11,101 bases of DNA from SCQX01 sp035720945 (lineage in GTDB: Bacteria; Pseudomonadota; Gammaproteobacteria; Burkholderiales; Burkholderiaceae_B). The notes under the pieces were generated by a model. That model was not told the DNA's origin. It worked only from the letters and a program-made list of their open reading frames with translations, and searched no databases. The stretch lies in NCBI GenBank assembly GCA_035720945.1, contig DASTNK010000096.1, forward strand, positions 1 to 11,101, written 5' to 3'. This document shows positions 7,587 through 11,101 of this stretch, one piece after another. Positions within the stretch are counted from its first letter, which is position 1; each line of letters begins with the position of its first letter. The position numbers and the translations under genes are program-made.

Positions 7587-8702
7587 ATGACACCGGACAT
7601 CGACTGTGTCGTCCTGGGTGCGGGCGTCATCGGCCTGGCCATCGCCCGCCAACTGGCGGAATCCGGCCGAGAGGTCCTGGTGATAGAGGCCGGCGACGGC
7701 ATAGGCTCCGGCGTGAGTTCGCGCAATTCGGAAGTGATACACGCCGGCATCTACTATCCGCGCGGCAGCCTGAAGGCGCGTCTGTGTGTCGAGGGCCGGC
7801 ACCGCCTGTACACCTATTGCGTCGAGCGCGGCATCCCCCACCGCCAGACCGGCAAGCTCATCGTCGCGGCGACACCTGGGCAATCGGCACAACTCGATGA
7901 CATCGCCGCACGGGCACATGCCAACGGCGTGGACGACCTGTACCGTATCGACCGGGCCACCGCCCGCGCACTCGAACCCGAACTGGAATGCCACGCGGCG
8001 CTGGTCTCGCCATCCACCGGCATCGTGGACAGCCACGCGCTGATGCTGGCCCTGCAAGGCGACGCGGAACGCCGTGGCGCGCAATGCGTGTTCCGCACAC
8101 GCTTCCACGCGGGGCGGGTACTGCCTTCCGAAGGATTCGAGCTGCGCTTCGACGGTGAAGAATCCATGGCCTTGACGGCGCGTTGTGTCGTCAACGCCAC
8201 CGGGCTGTGGGCGCCCGACACCGCGCGGCGCCTGACCGGCCAGCCGGAGGCGCTCATTCCCACCGCCTATCTGTGCAAGGGCAGTTATTTCAGTCTGGCC
8301 GGCAAATCCCCTTTTTCGCGGCTCATCTACCCGATGCCGGACGAAGCGGGGCTGGGTGTGCATCTGACGCTGGATCTGGGTGGCCAGGCGCGTTTCGGCC
8401 CCGACACGCAGTGGATCGATACCGAAGACTACACGGTCGACCCGCACCGGGCCGACGTGTTCTACGCGGCCATCCGCCGTTACTGGCCCGGCCTGGCCGA
8501 CGGCGCGCTGCAACCCGCCTACGCCGGCATCCGTCCGAAAATCACGGGCCCCGGCACGCCAGCGGCCGATTTCGTCATCTCGGGGCTGGCGGCCCATGGC
8601 GTGCCGGGCCTGGTCAATCTGTTCGGCATGGAATCCCCGGGGCTGACCGCCTGCCTGGCCATCGCCGGTGCCGCGGTCGCAGCGCTGGGCGATGGCGCAT
8701 AA
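7587..8702 (+). CDS. LhgO-like FAD-dependent oxidoreductase (DAO family)
   Basis: This 371-residue protein is a flavoprotein of the D-amino-acid oxidase/glycerol-3-phosphate dehydrogenase superfamily. It is closest in memory to L-2-hydroxyglutarate oxidase/dehydrogenase (LhgO, L2HGDH). The N-terminal Rossmann motif is GAGVIG (11-16) with the ribose-binding acid at Glu34. Next come SSRNSEVIHAGIYYPRGSLKA, nearly the LhgO motif (HNSGVIHAGVYY-PGSLKA), then TGKLIVA, SPSTGIVDSHALM, a substrate-side segment LCKGSYFSL, IYPMPDEAGLGVHLTLDL, and the FAD-closing FGMESPGLTACLAIA at the C-terminus. It is some 50 residues shorter than E. coli LhgO, so an L-2-hydroxy-acid substrate is likely but 2-hydroxyglutarate itself is unproven. 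No signal peptide is visible; a cytosolic or peripheral membrane location is expected. It lies 142 bases after the flavin reductase gene and 127 before purU. Confidence 0.9.
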   Translation: MTPDIDCVVLGAGVIGLAIARQLAESGREVLVIEAGDGIGSGVSSRNSEVIHAGIYYPRGSLKARLCVEGRHRLYTYCVERGIPHRQTGKLIVAATPGQSAQLDDIAARAHANGVDDLYRIDRATARALEPELECHAALVSPSTGIVDSHALMLALQGDAERRGAQCVFRTRFHAGRVLPSEGFELRFDGEESMALTARCVVNATGLWAPDTARRLTGQPEALIPTAYLCKGSYFSLAGKSPFSRLIYPMPDEAGLGVHLTLDLGGQARFGPDTQWIDTEDYTVDPHRADVFYAAIRRYWPGLADGALQPAYAGIRPKITGPGTPAADFVISGLAAHGVPGLVNLFGMESPGLTACLAIAGAAVAALGDGA

Positions 8703-8829
8703 CGCCGGATGACGGTGCGTCGATATCCCCACCGTTGACACATTTCATTCCCAGAGCACCCCACTTATCAGGCTGTCCGAATTTCCGCCGCCACCTCTCT
8801 CCGCCCCCAATCGCCTCCATCACAACACC

Positions 8830-9696
8830 ATGACGCACGACGCTCCGACCCATGACTTCATCCTGACCTTGTCCTGCCCCGATCGCATCGGCATCACGCA
8901 CGCGGTGTCAGGGTGGTTGCTGGGCCTGCATGGCAACATCATGGACACCCAGCAATTCGGCGACAGCGAAACGCGGCGCTTCTTCCTGCGTGCGCACTTC
9001 CGCCTGCCCGAGCCCAGCGATGCGGACGCGTTGAGGGCCAGTTTCTCGACTGTGGCGGAGCGCTTCGACATGGACGCGCGATTCCACGACGCCAGCCGGC
9101 GGGCGCGCCTGCTCATCCTGGTCAGCCGCCAGGCGCATTGCCTGAACGACTTGCTGTTCCGCATGCGTAGCGGTGATTTGCGCGCCGAGGCCGCGGCCAT
9201 CGTGTCCAATCACCAGGATTGCGCCGAACTGGCGGCATCCTATGGTGTCCCGTTCCATCACCTGCCGGTGACGCCTGACACCCGCGATGCCCAGGAAAGT
9301 CGAATCCTGGAGATCGCGCAACGCGAGCGCGCCGAACTGGTGGTGCTGGCGCGCTATATGCAGATCCTGTCCGCCGATCTGTGCGGCAAGCTGGCCAACC
9401 AGGCCATCAACATCCACCACAGCTTCCTGCCCGGCTTCAAAGGCGCCCGCCCCTATCACCAGGCCCACGCGCGCGGGGTGAAGATCATTGGCGCGACGGC
9501 CCATTACGTCACGCCCGACCTGGATGAGGGTCCCATCATCGAACAGGACGTGCAGCGCGTGGACCACACCGCCGGGCCGGAGGAACTGGCGCGCGTGGGC
9601 CGCGACATCGAATCGCGGGTTCTGGCGCGCGCCGTGCGCAGCCATGTCGAACACCGGGTGCTGCCGAATGGCATCCGTACGGTGGTTTTTCGTTAA
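8830..9696 (+). CDS. purU: Formyltetrahydrofolate deformylase PurU
   Basis: PurU hydrolyses 10-formyltetrahydrofolate to formate and tetrahydrofolate, balancing one-carbon pools and, in E. coli, feeding formate to PurT for purine synthesis. The 288-residue product has the expected length (E. coli 280). An N-terminal ACT domain (about 8-85) opens with FILTLSCPDRIGITHAVSGWL and senses effectors in this family (methionine and glycine in E. coli). The C-terminal formyltransferase-like domain follows: RARLLILVSRQAHCLNDLLFR, AIVSNHQD, LARYMQILS, then INIHHSFLPGFKGARPYHQA with Asn194 and His196, and VTPDLDEGPIIEQDV with catalytic Asp232. All three catalytic residues are present. The ATG at 8830 fits family starts. 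The 127-bp gap before it holds a perfect TTGACA at 8735-8740 but no suitably spaced -10, so an own promoter is only suspected. Confidence 0.97.
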   Translation: MTHDAPTHDFILTLSCPDRIGITHAVSGWLLGLHGNIMDTQQFGDSETRRFFLRAHFRLPEPSDADALRASFSTVAERFDMDARFHDASRRARLLILVSRQAHCLNDLLFRMRSGDLRAEAAAIVSNHQDCAELAASYGVPFHHLPVTPDTRDAQESRILEIAQRERAELVVLARYMQILSADLCGKLANQAINIHHSFLPGFKGARPYHQAHARGVKIIGATAHYVTPDLDEGPIIEQDVQRVDHTAGPEELARVGRDIESRVLARAVRSHVEHRVLPNGIRTVVFR

Positions 9697-9767
9697 AGCG
9701 CGAGCCTGAAACCCGTCTGAAGAGAAAGGAGTCCGGACGCTCTGGCTTTGAAACAAGCCCTGATCGC

Positions 9768-10688
9768 TCAAGCAGCGCCGACCGAAGCGCCCCGCCGATC
9801 AGCCTCCGCAGCGGCGTCAAGCCACGACTCGAACGCCCGCAACGCCGCCGAGGGCTCGCTGTCCGCCGGATAGCCGAAGTAATACGCCTCATCCACCGGC
9901 AGGCCGCCCTTGACTGGCACGCACAACTCGCCCGCCGCCAGGGCCTCCTGGACGAACAAGCGTGGCATCAGAGCCACGCCCACGCCCGCGCACACCGCCG
10001 CGAGCGTCATGCTGAACAACTCGTAGCGCGGTCCGGCGCCCACTGAGGGCGGGTAGTCCAATCCTTGTTCCCGATACCATTGGCGCCAGGCGTCGGGGCG
10101 CGAGGCCATATGCAGATGGGTCAGGTCGGCCATGCAGGCAACCCTGCCCGCCACGCGCGCGGCCATGGTCGCGCCACAGACGGGGACCAGGGAATGCTCC
10201 TCGAACAACTTGATGCCGCGCGTGTGCGCCCACGCCTGCGTTGCATGATAGATGGCGGCGTCATACGGGTGGTCGTTGAACTGGAACGGCAATGTCTGCA
10301 CCGACAGGCTCACGGCGATATCTGGATGCCGCGCGGCGAAATCCGGTAGCCGGGGAATCAGCCAGGTCGTGGCCACGGTCGGCAGCACCGCCAGGTGCAG
10401 GCTGTTGCCAAGCCGGGCACGCGACACCAGACCGAACGTGTCTTTTTCCAGTTGCTCCAGATGGTGGCGGACGCGGCCGGCGTATTCGGCACCCGCCTCG
10501 GTGAGCGCCACCCGGCGCCGCACACGCGTGAACAATTCCACGCCCAAACGCTCCTCCAGCCCTGTGACTTGGCGGTACACGGCGCTGTGGGTCAGCGAAA
10601 GCTCTTCAGCCGCCCGGGAAAAAGAGCCCAGGCGGGCAGTGGCCTCGAAGGCCTGGAGCGCGCCTAGATTGGGGATGCCGTTTCTCAT
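9768..10688 (-). CDS. LysR-type transcriptional regulator, GcvA-like
   Basis: This is a 306-residue DNA-binding regulator of the LysR family, usual length. The winged helix-turn-helix is at about residues 8-65 (LGALQAFEATARLGSFSRAA, then LTHSAVYRQVTGLEERLGVELF, 32-53), and the LTEAG motif closes the domain. A coiled linker follows, then a periplasmic-binding-protein-like effector domain starting LHLAVLPTVATTWLIPRLPDFAARHPDI. The TTWLIPRLPDF element and overall pattern resemble the GcvA subgroup, but its effector cannot be read from sequence. It is convergent with purU (71-bp gap) and divergent from a ThDP-dependent enzyme gene, the usual arrangement for a regulator and its target. No clear Shine-Dalgarno precedes the ATG. 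A 161-bp palindromic element begins 38 bases upstream of it, so the lysR promoter must lie partly in or at the edge of that element. Confidence 0.94.
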   Translation of the reverse strand: MRNGIPNLGALQAFEATARLGSFSRAAEELSLTHSAVYRQVTGLEERLGVELFTRVRRRVALTEAGAEYAGRVRHHLEQLEKDTFGLVSRARLGNSLHLAVLPTVATTWLIPRLPDFAARHPDIAVSLSVQTLPFQFNDHPYDAAIYHATQAWAHTRGIKLFEEHSLVPVCGATMAARVAGRVACMADLTHLHMASRPDAWRQWYREQGLDYPPSVGAGPRYELFSMTLAAVCAGVGVALMPRLFVQEALAAGELCVPVKGGLPVDEAYYFGYPADSEPSAALRAFESWLDAAAEADRRGASVGAA

Positions 10689-10726
10689 GATCGCGGTTGC
10701 AACAGTCTGTTGGTGGGATGGAGCCT

Positions 10727-10887
10727 AGTGTCCTAAATTGGAAGTCCGGTGAATAAATCATCCGAATATCGACGCCATGCGGCGTTGCAAATCCTCGCGA
10801 TAGCAAAGGCTATCGCTGCGGTTTGCGCCCTGCCTGACGCCGATCTCGATTGATTTATTTTTCAACGAACCTCCAACTCAGGACACT
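10727..10887. repeat. 161-bp MITE-like palindromic element
   Basis: The whole segment is an imperfect inverted repeat. The ends are AGTGTCCT at 10727-10734 and AGGACACT at 10880-10887. The arms then align as AAATTGGAAGTCCGGTG against GAGTTGGAGGTTCGTTG, with AATAAATCA in both and further similarity to the centre, where GCGATAGC (10797-10804) pairs perfectly with GCTATCGC (10809-10816) around AAAG. Symmetry ends sharply at both tips. There is no transposase or credible gene inside. This is the form of a miniature inverted-repeat transposable element mobilised in trans, or of a dispersed palindromic repeat. The flanks GGATGGAGCC (left) and GGATGAGCC (right) are similar but not identical, so a target duplication is uncertain. 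It lies between lysR and the candidate operator of the ThDP gene. Confidence 0.85.
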
Positions 10888-10933
10888 GGATGAGCCGGCG
10901 TAGAATGAACAAGCCCCCAGTGGCACCGGGCGT

Positions 10934-10993
10934 CTTGCGAATCATGCAAGACATTGTGCAATTTTATCAATTGTCTTGTGCATCTTTTGCACA
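10934..10993. promoter_or_regulatory. Cluster of nested dyads, candidate LysR operator
   Basis: Four dyads overlap in 60 bases just upstream of the ThDP gene: CTTGC-N7-GCAAG (10934-10950); ATGCAAGACA (10944-10953) against TGTCTTGTGCAT (10972-10983), matching apart from a two-base insertion; CAATT-N5-AATTG (10959-10973); and the perfect TGTGCA-N5-TGCACA (10977-10993), which contains a symmetric T-N11-A LysR box at 10979/10991. TTGTGCA also repeats directly at 10954 and 10976, 22 bases apart. The local AT-rich composition contrasts with the GC-rich genes. LysR proteins typically bind such sites between themselves and a divergent target. The last dyad ends only 16 bases before the ATG, so binding there could repress unless the promoter is unusually close. 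No convincing -35/-10 pair was found. Confidence 0.65.
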
Positions 10994-11009
10994 TTATCCT
11001 TGCTGAATC

Positions 11010-11101
11010 ATGACCCATCACACCACGACACCCTCTTCCCGGCTCGGCGGCCACATCCTCGTCGATCAACTCGTCGCCCAGGGCGTGGAGCACGTATTCT
11101 G
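11010..11101 (+). CDS. Thiamine-diphosphate-binding enzyme (acetolactate synthase superfamily), N-terminal fragment
   Basis: Only 30 complete codons are visible before the window ends. After a short polar leader (MTHHTTTPSSR), the protein reads GGHILVDQLVAQGVEHVF. This is the opening of the N-terminal pyrimidine-binding domain of ThDP enzymes such as acetolactate synthase-like, glyoxylate carboligase and benzoylformate decarboxylase proteins, where it usually continues C/G-VPGE. The next codon starts TG, compatible with Cys. The ATG at 11010 is the first possible start because an in-frame TGA lies at 11004-11006. Substrate class cannot be decided from this fragment. It is divergent from the LysR gene and directly follows the dyad cluster, so control by that regulator is likely but inferred. 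Confidence 0.85.
   Translation, partial: MTHHTTTPSSRLGGHILVDQLVAQGVEHVF

Noticed and set aside
8735..8740. Perfect TTGACA upstream of purU as a -35 box
   Set aside because: No -10-like hexamer at 16-18 bases; the nearest (TTATCA at 8765) is 24 bases away.
7524..8741. Long antisense open frame (405 codons) opposite the FAD oxidase, and similar long frames opposite uvrA, purU and other genes
   Set aside because: GC-rich codon use leaves the antisense frames open; the translations show no family motifs and the sense frames have clear domain matches.
9744..9759. Hairpin GGCTT-N6-AAGCC between purU and lysR as a shared terminator
   Set aside because: Only a 5-bp stem with no T-run on the plus strand; too weak to annotate.

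Overview
The window is GC-rich, densely coding bacterial DNA. The protein sequences and gene neighbourhood suggest a beta-proteobacterium, most likely order Burkholderiales, family Alcaligenaceae (Bordetella/Achromobacter/Castellaniella-like). That placement is inferred from sequence character and was not tested by a search. All identifications below come from reading motifs and comparing with remembered family sequences.

Layout. (1) 1-4080, plus strand: the 3' three-quarters of a very large UvrA-type ABC ATPase that carries two UvrA units in one chain; the start lies outside the window. (2) 4081-4585: a 505-base non-coding stretch with a 230-bp fold-back element ending in 33-bp perfect inverted repeats, three short direct repeats beside it, and a probable terminator for the next gene. 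(3) 4586-5455, minus strand: tcdA, a tRNA-modifying E1-like enzyme. (4) 5585-9696, plus strand: five housekeeping or metabolic genes, chaC (glutathione degradation), pdxH (pyridoxal phosphate synthesis), a flavin reductase-like FMN protein, an LhgO-like FAD oxidase and purU (formyl-folate hydrolysis). The first three are closely spaced and could be one transcript; the last two are preceded by 127-142-bp gaps. (5) 9768-10688, minus strand: a GcvA-like LysR regulator convergent with purU. (6) 10689-11009: a 321-base divergent intergenic region with a 161-bp palindromic, MITE-like element next to lysR and a cluster of nested dyads, including a good LysR-type box, just ahead of the next gene. (7) 11010-11101, plus strand: the first 30 codons of a thiamine-diphosphate enzyme of the acetolactate synthase superfamily.

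How the parts relate. The LysR protein and the ThDP enzyme form a typical divergent regulator/target pair, and the dyad cluster is the natural candidate operator; the inserted palindrome separates it from lysR. The chaC-to-purU stretch is mostly cofactor and one-carbon metabolism, with no sign of a dedicated pathway. No phage, CRISPR, toxin-antitoxin, tRNA or rRNA genes were seen. The features most worth following up are the double UvrA, whose second unit keeps the UvrB-binding region but has almost no lesion-sensing insertion domain, and the two palindromic intergenic elements. I found nothing that can be called a new multi-gene system with confidence.
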